In this document: piece by piece, positions 52,705-61,743 of the stretch
Position numbering within the stretch: position 1 is the stretch's first letter
Layout of the letters: every line of letters begins with the position of its first letter
Assembly (NCBI RefSeq): GCF_032813545.1
Contig: NZ_CP136514.1
Location: 186,001 to 250,000 of the forward strand
Length of the DNA stretch: 64,000 nucleotides
Direction of reading: 5' to 3'
DNA from: Nodosilinea sp. E11
GTDB taxonomy: Bacteria; Cyanobacteriota; Cyanobacteriia; Phormidesmidales; Phormidesmidaceae
Notes under the pieces: generated by a model
The model's database searches: none
What the model was told of the DNA's origin: nothing
Seen by the model: the letters and a program-made list of their open reading frames with translations, nothing else
Translations under genes and position numbers: made by a program

Positions 52705-55020
52705 ATGGGCCAGGCCAGTAGTTCAGCCAGTTTTTCCTACCAAAAGCAGGCACAGCAGCAGCTAGCCGAAATTGAAACCATTTATCAATCGGCCCCCATT
52801 GGACTGGGAGTGCTCGATCGCGATCTGCGTTTTGTACGGGTCAACGAGCGGCTAGCAGAGATGAATGGGTTCTCAGTTGAGGCTCACCTAGGCCGTACTG
52901 TCCAGGAACTGCTGCCTAATTTGGCTGACCAGGCTGAGGCCATGCTGCGCCCCATTCTCGCAACGGGCAAACCGCTGCTCAAGGTAGAAGTTAGCGGCGA
53001 GACTCCGGCCAAGCCCGGTGTGCCGCGGGCTTGGGTCGAGAGCTTTTGGCCGCTCAAGGACGGCGATTGCATCATCGGCATCAGTATTGTGTGTGAAGAG
53101 GTGACCGATCGCAAACGCATTGAGGCCGAGCGCCAGCAGGCCCTAGACGACCTGCACCAGGCTAAAATCGAGCTAGAGCAGCGGGTGGCGGACCGCACCG
53201 CCGAACTCTCTAAGATCAACGCCGACCTGCGCCAGCGAAAATCGATTCTGCGCAGCTTCTTTAACAGCGCAGCCATGCTCATGGGCATTGTAGAGCTGCA
53301 TGATAACGATATTCTCCACCTTTCTGACAACTGGGCCACTGCCGAGTTTTTGGGTACCACTCCCCAGGAGATAGAAAATCGATTTGCCAGTGAGCTGGGG
53401 GTACCCCCGGCTACCCTTGAGCGCTGGCTGGCGTACTACCGCGAGGCCGCGCGCATCCAGGCTCCGGTGCGGTTTGAATACTGCCCGGACACTGGCCCTG
53501 GCCGGGGACGCTGGCTAGCTGGCAGCGTGTGCGCCGTTGCAGGTAGCCCTGATGGGCTCCCCCGCTTTTCATACATTCTTGAAGACATTACCGATCGCAA
53601 GCAGGCCGAAGAGACTCTGGCTCGCCGCGAAGAGCAGCTACGGCTTACCTTCGAATTTACCCACATCGGCACCTGGGACTGGGATGTGCGGCAGGACACC
53701 GTTATCTGGAATGACAACCACTTTAGGCTGCTAGGGCTCGACCCCAACGCCACCGACGACCCCTACCAGAGCTGGCGGCGTGCTATTCACCCCAACGATT
53801 TAGACCGGGTTGAGCAGGCCCTGCAGGATGCCCTGCACCAGCACACTGATTACGAAACCGAGTACCGGGTGTTTTATCCCGATGGCACCATGCGGTGGCT
53901 GGTGGGCCGGGGGCGAGGCCTGTATAACGCAGACCAACAACCAATTCGCATGCTGGGGGTAGTGCTTGACATTAGCGAGCGTAAACGTGGCGAAGCCGAA
54001 CGCGAACGGGCTGAGCAAATGCAAGAATTTCAGGCGGTGATTACCCGCAACATGGCCGAAGGTATCTGTGTGGTCAGGGCTGACAATGGCATGATTTGCT
54101 ACGCCAACCGCAAGTTTGAGCAGATGTTTGGCTACGACTCTGGTGAACTAGACGGGCAGCATGTGTCGATTGTTAACTATGCCACCAAGGAGGTGAGTGC
54201 CGAGTCGGTCAACCAAGCCATTCGCCAGGCAGTTTTAGACAACCTAGAGGCCACCTACGAGGTGCATAACGTCAAAAAAGACGGTACGCCGTTTTGGTGC
54301 AGTGCCACCACCTCAGTGTTTGAGCACCCTGAATACGGTATGGTTTTGGTCGCCGTGCAACAAGACATCAGCGATCGCAAAGAATCCCAGGAAAAACTCC
54401 AGGCATCTTTGCAAGAGAAAGAGCTACTCCTTAAAGAAATTTACCACCGGGTTAAGAACAACCTTCAGGTGGTTTACAGTCTGCTCAATCTTCAGTCTCG
54501 TAATGTACCTGACCCGGTGGCCCTATCGGTACTGCGAGATAGCCAAAGCCGCATCCGAGCCATGGCGCTTGTTCATGAAAAGCTCTACAAATCTTCCGAC
54601 CTGACCCGCATCGATTTGGCGGACTATATTCACAGTCTGGCCTACAGCCTGCTCGAAACCTATCATTCAAGCAGCAATCACATCTCCCTACATCTAGCAA
54701 TCGAGCCCTACAGTTTAGACATTGAAACCGCCCTACCCTGCGGTCTATTGCTTACCGAGCTCATGTCTAATTCTCTGAAATATGCTTTTCCGGACGGCCG
54801 GCCTGGTGAAATTACGATTTCTTCATCCCTGGGTTCCAATCAACAGGTTTACCTCAGAGTGGGAGACAATGGTATCGGCCTACCCAGCAATTTTGACCTA
54901 CGGCGGGTATCTTCCTTGGGCCTAAGCCTGGTGCGAAACCTGACTCAACAGATTGGGGGAGAGGTGGCGATCGCCCCCCAGGTTGGCGGTTCTGCCTTTC
55001 AGATTGTTTTTCCAGCCTAA
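52705..55020 (+). CDS. Multi-PAS sensor histidine kinase (HisKA_2 type)
   Basis: A soluble kinase of about 771 residues. It has four PAS domains: about 20-135, 190-310 after a coiled coil, 310-435 with WDWDVRQDTVIWND, and 445-565. HisKA_2 follows, with the phospho-His in LLKEIYHRVKNNLQVV, then HATPase_c (LLLTELMSNSLKYAFPDG, VGDNGIGLP, LGLSLVRNLTQQIGG). No membrane segment. HisKA_2 kinases commonly pair with separately encoded receivers; the next gene, 7 bases later, starts with one. The ATG at 52705 (after AGGGA) is chosen over a GTG at 52654. Confidence 0.9.
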   Translation: MGQASSSASFSYQKQAQQQLAEIETIYQSAPIGLGVLDRDLRFVRVNERLAEMNGFSVEAHLGRTVQELLPNLADQAEAMLRPILATGKPLLKVEVSGETPAKPGVPRAWVESFWPLKDGDCIIGISIVCEEVTDRKRIEAERQQALDDLHQAKIELEQRVADRTAELSKINADLRQRKSILRSFFNSAAMLMGIVELHDNDILHLSDNWATAEFLGTTPQEIENRFASELGVPPATLERWLAYYREAARIQAPVRFEYCPDTGPGRGRWLAGSVCAVAGSPDGLPRFSYILEDITDRKQAEETLARREEQLRLTFEFTHIGTWDWDVRQDTVIWNDNHFRLLGLDPNATDDPYQSWRRAIHPNDLDRVEQALQDALHQHTDYETEYRVFYPDGTMRWLVGRGRGLYNADQQPIRMLGVVLDISERKRGEAERERAEQMQEFQAVITRNMAEGICVVRADNGMICYANRKFEQMFGYDSGELDGQHVSIVNYATKEVSAESVNQAIRQAVLDNLEATYEVHNVKKDGTPFWCSATTSVFEHPEYGMVLVAVQQDISDRKESQEKLQASLQEKELLLKEIYHRVKNNLQVVYSLLNLQSRNVPDPVALSVLRDSQSRIRAMALVHEKLYKSSDLTRIDLADYIHSLAYSLLETYHSSSNHISLHLAIEPYSLDIETALPCGLLLTELMSNSLKYAFPDGRPGEITISSSLGSNQQVYLRVGDNGIGLPSNFDLRRVSSLGLSLVRNLTQQIGGEVAIAPQVGGSAFQIVFPA

Positions 55021-55027
55021 GAACTCT

Positions 55028-57172
55028 ATGGACAAGAAGATCATTCTGGTCGTTGAAGATGAAGTCGTAATCGCCATGGACCTGCAGGCGATGCTGATTG
55101 AGTTAGGCCATGAGGTTCCTGAAATTGTGATCTCCGGCGAGGCGGCCATTCAAACAGCCTTGGAGCTGCACCCCGATCTCGTTTTGATGGATATTCACCT
55201 CAGCGCTGCTCTAGATGGAATTGATGCCGCGGCGGCTATTGTTAAAGCCTTAGACATTCCGGTGATTTACTTAACCGCCTACGCTGACGAAAAAACCCTC
55301 CAGCGGGCTAGCCTTACCGCTCCCTTTGGCTATATTCTTAAACCTTTTGAGGCCAAAGAACTGCGCGCCAATCTTGAAATTGCCTTTTACAAACACAGCC
55401 TTGAAAAAACAATTAAAGAACACCGTCAGTGGCTACTAGCCGTCTTAAACAGTATTAGCGAAGGTGTCGCCGCCAGCGACCCCAGCGGGCTGATCAAGTT
55501 TATGAACCCGGTGGCCGAAGTCCTGACCGGCTGGTCTCAAACCGAAGCCATTGGGCGATCGCCTGCGGAAGTCTTTCGCTTTATGGACGAGGTGACGCGC
55601 ACCCTGATCGACAGTCCCCTGCTGAGGTCGCTGCACGAAAACCATACTGTGTACTTGCCAGAAAACACGCTGCTGCTTACCAAGCAGGGAGATGAAATTC
55701 CGGTTGCCGACAGTGCGGCCCCCATTTACAGCGATCGAGGTCAGCTTGAGGGAGCAGTAATGGTGGTGCGCGACAGCACCGAACAGCGCCGCATGGAGGC
55801 CCAGCTAGAGCATAACGCCCTACACGATGCCCTGACCCATCTGCCCAATCGCGCCCTGTTTTTAGATCGTCTACAGCAGGCGATTGATCGGTCGCGGCGA
55901 TCGCCTGAATTTGGCTTTGCCATTATGCTGCTCGATCTCGATCGATTCAAAAGCATCAACGACACTCTTGGGCACCTGCTTGGCGATCAGTTATTGGTGG
56001 CGATTGCCCCTCGCCTACAAACTCACCTACGCAGTATCGATACTGTGGCTCGCTTAGGCGGCGACGAATTTGCCGTCCTTCTAGAAGACATTACCGACGT
56101 GGCAGTTGCCTGCCGCACCGCCGAGCGCATTGTAGATGATCTCGCTCCCCCGTTTATGGTTGGCAACCATGAGCTGTTGATCACTGCCAGCATTGGCATT
56201 GTGATGAGTTCGATCCCTTACGAGCAGACTACCGATCTCCTGCGCGATGCCGATATTGCCATGTATCGTGCCAAGGCTCGCGGAGGCAGCGATTACGAAC
56301 TATTCGATCTAGCTATGCACAGGCAGGCACGGCAACTCATGCAGCGGGAGCACGCGCTGCGCCATGCGATCGCCCACAACGAACTCCAGGTTCACTACCA
56401 GCCTATTGTCTCGTTAGCTACCTACGAGGTGACCAGCCTCGAAGCCTTGGTGCGCTGGCAAAAGCCCAATGGCGAACTGATTTATCCAGACCAGTTCATC
56501 GCCTTGGCCGAAGAGATGGGAATCATCACAAGCATTGATCAGTGGGTGCTGCGAGAAGCCTGCCAACAGTTACAAGCCTGGCAGCAGATGGGGAAAGGGG
56601 CCTGGGTTTTGGCCAATGAGCATCTCACCAGACAAATCGACAGCACCGATCCTCCCCCAAGCATATCGATTAATGTCAACCTGTCCAGCCATCACTTTGC
56701 CCAAAAAAATTTGTTAGATACGTTTGTCAGCATTCTGCAAGACACCGGCATGGGCGGTCACCAATTAAAGCTAGAGGTTACCGAAAGCATATTTATTAAA
56801 AATGCCAAAGAAGCAGCAGCTATACTCAAGCAGCTCAAGCAGCTCAACGTGCAAATTTGCCTAGATGACTTTGGCACCGGCTATTCGTCCTTTAGCTATC
56901 TGCATCAGTTCCCCATTGACATTGTCAAAATCGATCGCTCCTTCATTCAAGACATCGACACCGATGCTGAAAAGCTAGAAATTGTGCGGGCCATGGTGGG
57001 CCTTTGCCATACTCTGGATATGGCTGTGACTGCCGAGGGCATCGCAACCCCTCAGCAGCGAGACATTTTACAAGACTTGGGCTGTGAGTTTGGCCAGGGC
57101 TACCTATTTGCCAGGGCCACCAATGGCACTACCATTACTCGTGGGCTGGCTAGCTCTGACGCTAGAGTTTAG
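55028..57172 (+). CDS. Response regulator with PAS, GGDEF and EAL domains
   Basis: A protein of about 714 residues: receiver (1-125; VVEDE, Asp in LVLMDIHLS, LKPFEAKE), PAS (about 135-255), GGDEF (about 265-425; ARLGGDEFAVLLED intact) and EAL (about 440-695; SLEALVRWQ, LDDFGTGYSSFSYL, KIDRSFI intact). Both catalytic signatures are complete, so it may make and break c-di-GMP, with the balance set by phosphorylation from the kinase just upstream. The ATG at 55028 is used because the receiver begins there; earlier codons overlap the kinase gene. A hairpin follows. Confidence 0.92.
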   Translation: MDKKIILVVEDEVVIAMDLQAMLIELGHEVPEIVISGEAAIQTALELHPDLVLMDIHLSAALDGIDAAAAIVKALDIPVIYLTAYADEKTLQRASLTAPFGYILKPFEAKELRANLEIAFYKHSLEKTIKEHRQWLLAVLNSISEGVAASDPSGLIKFMNPVAEVLTGWSQTEAIGRSPAEVFRFMDEVTRTLIDSPLLRSLHENHTVYLPENTLLLTKQGDEIPVADSAAPIYSDRGQLEGAVMVVRDSTEQRRMEAQLEHNALHDALTHLPNRALFLDRLQQAIDRSRRSPEFGFAIMLLDLDRFKSINDTLGHLLGDQLLVAIAPRLQTHLRSIDTVARLGGDEFAVLLEDITDVAVACRTAERIVDDLAPPFMVGNHELLITASIGIVMSSIPYEQTTDLLRDADIAMYRAKARGGSDYELFDLAMHRQARQLMQREHALRHAIAHNELQVHYQPIVSLATYEVTSLEALVRWQKPNGELIYPDQFIALAEEMGIITSIDQWVLREACQQLQAWQQMGKGAWVLANEHLTRQIDSTDPPPSISINVNLSSHHFAQKNLLDTFVSILQDTGMGGHQLKLEVTESIFIKNAKEAAAILKQLKQLNVQICLDDFGTGYSSFSYLHQFPIDIVKIDRSFIQDIDTDAEKLEIVRAMVGLCHTLDMAVTAEGIATPQQRDILQDLGCEFGQGYLFARATNGTTITRGLASSDARV

Positions 57173-57223
57173 CGACAGTTCAGGGTGCAGAAAATGACGT
57201 TGAGAGCCTTGGGAGTACTCGTA

Positions 57224-57264
57224 TAGCTAGTCTGATGGGGTGATCGTCCCCATCAGACTAGCTA
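57224..57264. terminator. Strong hairpin after the GGDEF-EAL gene
   Basis: Perfect 17-base arms TAGCTAGTCTGATGGGG / CCCCATCAGACTAGCTA with a 7-base loop, 51 bases past the stop. No T-tract follows, so it may stabilise the 3' end or be a repeat rather than a canonical terminator. Confidence 0.6.
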
Positions 57265-57272
57265 CTCAAAGG

Positions 57273-57402
57273 TTATCGCTCTTCATTGGCTCTGGACAAA
57301 GAATAGGTGAAACAACGCAGATACGCGAATAGTCATGCTCGGTGCCCAACCAATTCTCGAAGTTTCGGCACTTTAAATTCGAGAATCATTGAAGAGCGAT
57401 AA
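57273..57402. repeat. 130-base palindromic element
   Basis: Outer arms TTATCGCTCTTCATTG and CATTGAAGAGCGATAA match at 15 of 16 bases, with further inner complementarity (AATTCTCGAA / TTCGAGAATC). Likely a small non-autonomous element. Non-coding. Confidence 0.5.
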
Positions 57403-57450
57403 AAGCATAAGCGGGGCGGTTATGCTGTTTCTCATCTATTAGGGCTTATA

Positions 57451-58602
57451 TCAAGTCCGGCTAATCGACCTTAGAATAGTAGGGTTGAAAGACGAGGATA
57501 AGGGTGATGGGACGTCGTCTTACCCTGGCATCATATTTGAGCACCGAGGAACTCGAACAGCGTTATAAATCGGCTAAGAGCGGGATTGAACGAGGGCATT
57601 ATCAGCTGATCTGGCTATTGCAATCGGGCAAGAGTACCGCTGAGGTCTCTGAGATGACCGGCTACAGCCGAGCCTGGATTTATGAAATCGTTAGAAGCTA
57701 TAACCGTCAAGGCCCGGCGGCGCTTGGCGACCAACGGCAGCACAATCAGGGCAATGGGCAAGTCATTCTTGAAGATGAAATGCAAGCCTTACTGTACCAA
57801 GCCTTGCAAGAGGAGCCTCCGGATGGCGGCTTTTGGAATGGACGCAAGGTGGCCGACTGGCTCAGTGAGCACCTAGGCCGTTCGGTTCATCGCCAACGGG
57901 GGTGGGAGATTCTCAAACAGATGGAGTTCTCTCTCAAGGTACCTCGACCTGAGCATCAGCACGCCGCCACCGAAGAGGAGCAGTGGGTGTGGGAAAAAAA
58001 ATCTGCACGCTCAACTGACGGAAATCAAAATGGCCCATCCCGACGCCGACGTGCAGCTATGGGCCATGGACGAACATCGCTTGGGGCTCCATCCCATCCT
58101 GCGTCGGGTGTGGGTCGATAACTGGCTTGGATCGCTCAGTGCTCCCGTCCACTGTCGCTATGACTGGTTTTGGCTCTATGGCTTTGTCCATCCTCGCAGC
58201 GGACAAACCTACTGGTGGCTGTTGCCTCGAGTCACTATCGACCTGTTTAATCGGGCCTTGGCTGATTTTGCCGAACACTTTGGCATTGGCCCCAAGCACC
58301 GAGTCGTGCTGGTCATGGATCAAGCTGGGTGGCACACCTCAGAGCAGGTGGTCGTACCCGAAGGTCTACACCTGGCCTTTCTGCCACCGTACTCCCCGCA
58401 TATGCAACCGGCAGAGCGACTCTGGCCTATCCTCAATGAAGCTTTAGCGAACCGGGTGTTTGAGACCTTAGATGACCTCTTGGAACGGGTGGAGCAGCGC
58501 TGTGTACAACTCCTAAACCTCACCGATTTCATCTCGGGCTTGACTCAGTTCCACTGGTGGAAGGCGTTTCAATGCTAAGTGTGGTTCATTAAGCGGACTT
58601 GA
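57451..58602 (+). mobile_element. IS630-family insertion sequence, copy 2 (1152 bp)
   Basis: Same length, ends (TCAAGTCCG...) and gene layout as copy 1 at 25686, with TA on both sides (57449-57450, 58603-58604). Scattered substitutions separate the copies (for example VNIDLF versus VTIDLF), so they are related but not a fresh duplication. Confidence 0.9.
57507..58578 (+). CDS. IS630-family transposase, expressed by -1 frameshift (copy 2)
   Basis: First frame from an ATG at 57507, second frame to 58578. The eight-A slippery run is at 57994-58001. Catalytic residues are intact in AMDEHRLG, VLVMDQAGWHT and HMQPAERLWPILNE. The differences from copy 1 are mostly synonymous or conservative, indicating past selection for function. 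Confidence 0.85.
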
Positions 58603-58633
58603 TATTACATAGGGCTTGCTGAATAACTCTACA

Positions 58634-60069
58634 GTAATTGCTCAACTCAGTAGCCAATCAGACTGCTGTGAGGTAAGGGCACGAGAAATAGCGTCGAAGG
58701 CAGAGATACCCTGACGGCGAGCGGTGTTCACCAGCGAGCGCACCTGGGCGAACAACTCTGCGCCCCAGTCGGAGCGAAAGCCATGGGTGACCTTGCGAAA
58801 GACCACACTCCATCGCAGCGCTTGTTCACTAGAGTTATTAGTCGGCGGCACTGTCTCATCATCAAGGAACAGCAGCAGATGCTCCCGAATCTTCAAGTAA
58901 CGTTTGAGCAATTGCTGACCCTCCGGGGACTTGGGCTTCAAGTTAAAGATCTCCCGTAGGCTGCCTCTTAATCGAGACCGATACTGCCCAAGCGTGGATT
59001 CAGCCAACTGATGTCGTCGTCGATTCACGGCAATCGCGCGCAGTAACAACCGCTTCATCCGAGGGGCAAACAGGTCATCGCCCGCATCAATGGCATACTG
59101 GCAATCCCTGAGTTGATGGGCCAGACAGACTTGCCACTGCTCGGCGGGGTGGGCCTTTTGCGCACTGAATAAATCGGAGACCCAGACCTGGGGGCGGTGC
59201 CCGGCCATCGTCTCATCAATCACGGCTTTCCCCCGACTGGGGCGAATCACATGCAGGCACACCTGCTCATTCTGGAACACCCACTCCCACTGATTACGAC
59301 CATTGAGGCGGGCACTCGTCTCATCGCTGCATACCAGACGCACACGGCGCAGACGTGCGACAATTTGCGCCACTGGTGCGGCCAGTTGGGTTTGAACCCG
59401 TTTTAGGAGGTTAGCAATTGCCCCTTCTGATATGGCCACCCCGTACAGGTCTCCCATCAGTTGGCTCAGCCGCTGATAGCTCACGGCATGACCGTATCTC
59501 AGATACGTCACCACGCTGGCAATACTCTGTCCAAACGGCGAACCGGGCTCTAACCCTACCGGTACGGGAGCCTCATAGCTCTGCTGACAGCACGGACAGT
59601 CTCCCCCATACCGTTCTACTCGGGTCACCTGAGGCTGAACCGGGGGCAGTTCAATCCGCTCATAGACCGCTTTGAGCTGTTGATGAGCACGTTCTACCGC
59701 GCTGCCGCAGTGAGGGCAACGGTTCACTCGCGCTACCACCACTGGGTCGGGCGATGCGCTCAGGTCTCGCCCACCTCCCGCTCGACCCACACTCGCCGTT
59801 CGCTCGCTTTGGCTTGGCTTAGAACCCTCTGAATTAGGCTGAAATCCTTTCGCCGGTGGCAAACTCGAATTGCGCGACGTTTTCTTGGGGCGTTTGCCTT
59901 TTAGCCGCTCGACGTCTGCCTGCAACGCTTGCACCATCTGCCACAGCTCTCGGATTAGAGCATCTTTCTCCTCGGAACTGAGGCCTTCTAAGGGCGGCAG
60001 GTCTTTCATGCCAAAAGTCTACCACCCTCCCTCATTCACAGGTACCCGTCAACCTAGTTGAGCAATTAC
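58634..60069 (-). mobile_element. IS66-type element encoding only TnpC
   Basis: Terminal inverted repeats GTAATTGCTCAACT at 58634-58647 and, inverted, at 60056-60069. Starting with GTAA is typical of IS66. Length 1436 bp, holding only the TnpC-type transposase, with no TnpA or TnpB. The 8-base flanks (ACTCTACA and GTTTCGCC) do not match, so the target duplication is lost or an end has been rearranged. Confidence 0.8.
58642..60009 (-). CDS. IS66-family transposase (TnpC type)
   Basis: 455 residues. An N-terminal coiled coil (about 15-45) is followed by KKTSRNSSLPPAKG, a zinc-finger region (CPHCGSAVE ... CPCCQQSY), and the DDE_Tnp_IS66 domain: LVCSDETSARLNG (first Asp), WVSDLFSAQKAHP (second Asp), and VPPTNNSSEQALRWSV (Glu). 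All catalytic residues are present. It fills nearly the whole element, starting 60 bases from the right end. Shorter than TnpC of classical three-gene IS66 elements, as in the single-gene relatives common in cyanobacteria. Confidence 0.9.
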   Translation of the reverse strand: MKDLPPLEGLSSEEKDALIRELWQMVQALQADVERLKGKRPKKTSRNSSLPPAKGFQPNSEGSKPSQSERTASVGRAGGGRDLSASPDPVVVARVNRCPHCGSAVERAHQQLKAVYERIELPPVQPQVTRVERYGGDCPCCQQSYEAPVPVGLEPGSPFGQSIASVVTYLRYGHAVSYQRLSQLMGDLYGVAISEGAIANLLKRVQTQLAAPVAQIVARLRRVRLVCSDETSARLNGRNQWEWVFQNEQVCLHVIRPSRGKAVIDETMAGHRPQVWVSDLFSAQKAHPAEQWQVCLAHQLRDCQYAIDAGDDLFAPRMKRLLLRAIAVNRRRHQLAESTLGQYRSRLRGSLREIFNLKPKSPEGQQLLKRYLKIREHLLLFLDDETVPPTNNSSEQALRWSVVFRKVTHGFRSDWGAELFAQVRSLVNTARRQGISAFDAISRALTSQQSDWLLS

Positions 60070-60100
60070 GTTTCGCCATAACAAAATGTTATGGCGAAAC
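60070..60100. terminator. Perfect hairpin adjoining the IS66 end
   Basis: Arms of 14 bases, GTTTCGCCATAACA and TGTTATGGCGAAAC, with an AAA loop. It begins at the first base after the IS66 right end and supplies the stop codon of the regulator stub. It may be a terminator or another element's fused ends. Confidence 0.6.
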
Positions 60101-60196
60101 TAGGCCCAATTGCATCGCCAGGATGACGGCCTGGGTGCGATCGCGCACCTCCAGCTTACTGCTAAGCCAAACAATGGCCGAATCTTCATCAAGCAT
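60089..60196 (-). pseudogene. LuxR-type helix-turn-helix stub
   Basis: The minus strand encodes AIVWLSSKLEVRDRTQAVIL followed by AMQLGLV, the C-terminal end of a LuxR/NarL-family DNA-binding domain (compare SKLGVRDRTQAV in that family). Only about 35 residues remain. The upstream part, including any receiver, is absent. Probably left by rearrangement near the IS66 insertion. Confidence 0.55.
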
Positions 60197-60238
60197 TAGA
60201 TTTAGGGAATAGTGATTATAGGATTAGGGATAATCAGT

Positions 60239-61000
60239 ATGCCAAAAATTATTTCAGTACATTCCTATAGAGGTGGTACAGGCAAATCTAACACAGCCTC
60301 TAACTTGGCAGTGATTTTAGCTCAGCAGGGCAATCGAGTTGCAGTTATTGATACTGATATTCAATCCCCTGGAATCCATGTCCTATTTGGCTTTAGGAAA
60401 GACAATATAAATTCCTCATTAAATGATTATCTTTGGGGGAAAATCAACATTGAAGATGCTGTTTACAATGTCTCAGACCGTTTACTTGAATCTAACAAAA
60501 AAGCAGGAAGCCTATTTTTAATACCGTCAAGCATCAAAATGGGCGATATTGCCAGGGTCCTGAGAGAAGGATACGATGTTGATCGACTAAATGATGGATA
60601 CAGAAAGTTAATTAAAGACTTTCAGCTCGACTACTTAATCATTGATACCCATCCGGGCTTGAATGAAGAAACGCTTCTTTCGATTACAGTTTCAAATATT
60701 TTGTGCATTATTTTACGACCTGATCAACAAGATTATCAGGGAACTGCGGTCACCGTAGACATCGCCCGAAAGCTAAATGTAGAGAAGCTATTTTTAGTAG
60801 TCAATAAGACACCAGAAATATTTGACTTCCATGATCTTAAGAAAAAAATAGAAGCAATTTATGATGCTCCTGTAGCCGGAATAATCCCACATTCTGATGA
60901 CATGATGATCCTCGGCAGCAGTAGTATATTTGCACTAAGCAATCCTAGCCACCCCATTACTAAAATTTTAGAGGAAATAGTACACAATATAATCTGCTAG
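60239..61000 (+). CDS. MinD/ParA-family ATPase
   Basis: A protein of about 253 residues starting MPKIISVHSYRGGTGKSN, a deviant Walker A motif with the signature lysine (GGTGKS). VIDTDIQSPG is the A' motif and YLIIDTHPG the Walker B. No ParB-like partner or C-terminal MinD membrane helix is obvious. Such ATPases position cargo or regulate partner proteins by ATP-driven dimerisation. It heads a run of unusual genes (SET, Cache-HAMP, transporter) on the opposite strand; codon use here is more AT-rich than in the rest of the window, suggesting a separate origin. Confidence 0.88.
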   Translation: MPKIISVHSYRGGTGKSNTASNLAVILAQQGNRVAVIDTDIQSPGIHVLFGFRKDNINSSLNDYLWGKINIEDAVYNVSDRLLESNKKAGSLFLIPSSIKMGDIARVLREGYDVDRLNDGYRKLIKDFQLDYLIIDTHPGLNEETLLSITVSNILCIILRPDQQDYQGTAVTVDIARKLNVEKLFLVVNKTPEIFDFHDLKKKIEAIYDAPVAGIIPHSDDMMILGSSSIFALSNPSHPITKILEEIVHNIIC

Positions 61001-61018
61001 TGATGCCAATTAATATAC

Positions 61019-61112
61019 ATAGCGGTTCTCGTTGGCATGAGGTACGCGAAAAGACCTACAACCCTTATCCAATAAAGCTTATGCTGTACCTCATTCGATC
61101 GAGAACCACTAT
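61019..61112. mobile_element. 94-base MITE-like palindrome
   Basis: Arms ATAGCGGTTCTCG...ATGAGGTAC (61019-61045) and its inverted partner GTACCTCAT...CGAGAACCACTAT (61086-61112). It lies between the convergent MinD-like and SET genes and could also end both transcripts. Confidence 0.6.
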
Positions 61113-61118
61113 AGCAAC

Positions 61119-61571
61119 CTAGATAAAATGTTGAATATAAGATTTGGCCTGGGAGGATACTGGCTCTAGTCTGTAGTCAACAGTTACTTCCTCCCCGGGA
61201 AGGATATCTCTCAGGGCAATAACTTTTCGGGCTTCAAAATCAGTAATAGCATTTGGCTGTCTCGAATGATTAAGCAAAGAATATTTGGTGAACTTTTCCG
61301 AAATAACGCATTTTTCTTCGCTAATTCCAGTATACTTTCCGCTTTTGAGACGCCATTGTTCTAGCTCTGAAAATCTTTTTTCGACGTAAAGTTTGCGATC
61401 GCTAAAGTCTATAATTACATTTCCCTTCTCAATGGTTGTAACAGCGATCAACCCATAACCATGAATCTGGCTCGTCCCAGGACCACAGTTTGGTGCATTG
61501 TCAATCAAATGATCTATGTCACTAAAAGAAAGATCACCAGTTTGTTGGGGATAATTAGGTTGATTAGTCAT
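61119..61571 (-). CDS. SET-domain protein
   Basis: A 150-residue, minimal SET domain: GYGLIAVTTIEKGNVIIDF at the start of the fold, YSLLNHSRQPNA (the NHS-x2-PN pseudoknot motif) and ALRDILPGEEVTVDYRLEP at the end. These are the S-adenosylmethionine and substrate-binding elements of protein lysine methyltransferases. There is no post-SET cysteine cluster. Targets of bacterial SET proteins are mostly unknown. It is flanked by the MinD-like ATPase and the Cache-HAMP sensor. Confidence 0.82.
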   Translation of the reverse strand: MTNQPNYPQQTGDLSFSDIDHLIDNAPNCGPGTSQIHGYGLIAVTTIEKGNVIIDFSDRKLYVEKRFSELEQWRLKSGKYTGISEEKCVISEKFTKYSLLNHSRQPNAITDFEARKVIALRDILPGEEVTVDYRLEPVSSQAKSYIQHFI

Positions 61572-61743
61572 GACAAATTGTTGAGGGTAAATTCATTTAG
61601 ATGTTTTGCAACTGATGTAAAGAAGATTATGGAAAGTGATGCTTTTAATTTTCATCATTTCCAATTCAGACTGCACAGCAAAAGATAAACTCTTTGATGT
61701 CTCACTTAGAATTTCATAAATTCATAATGCTATTTAGCAACAC

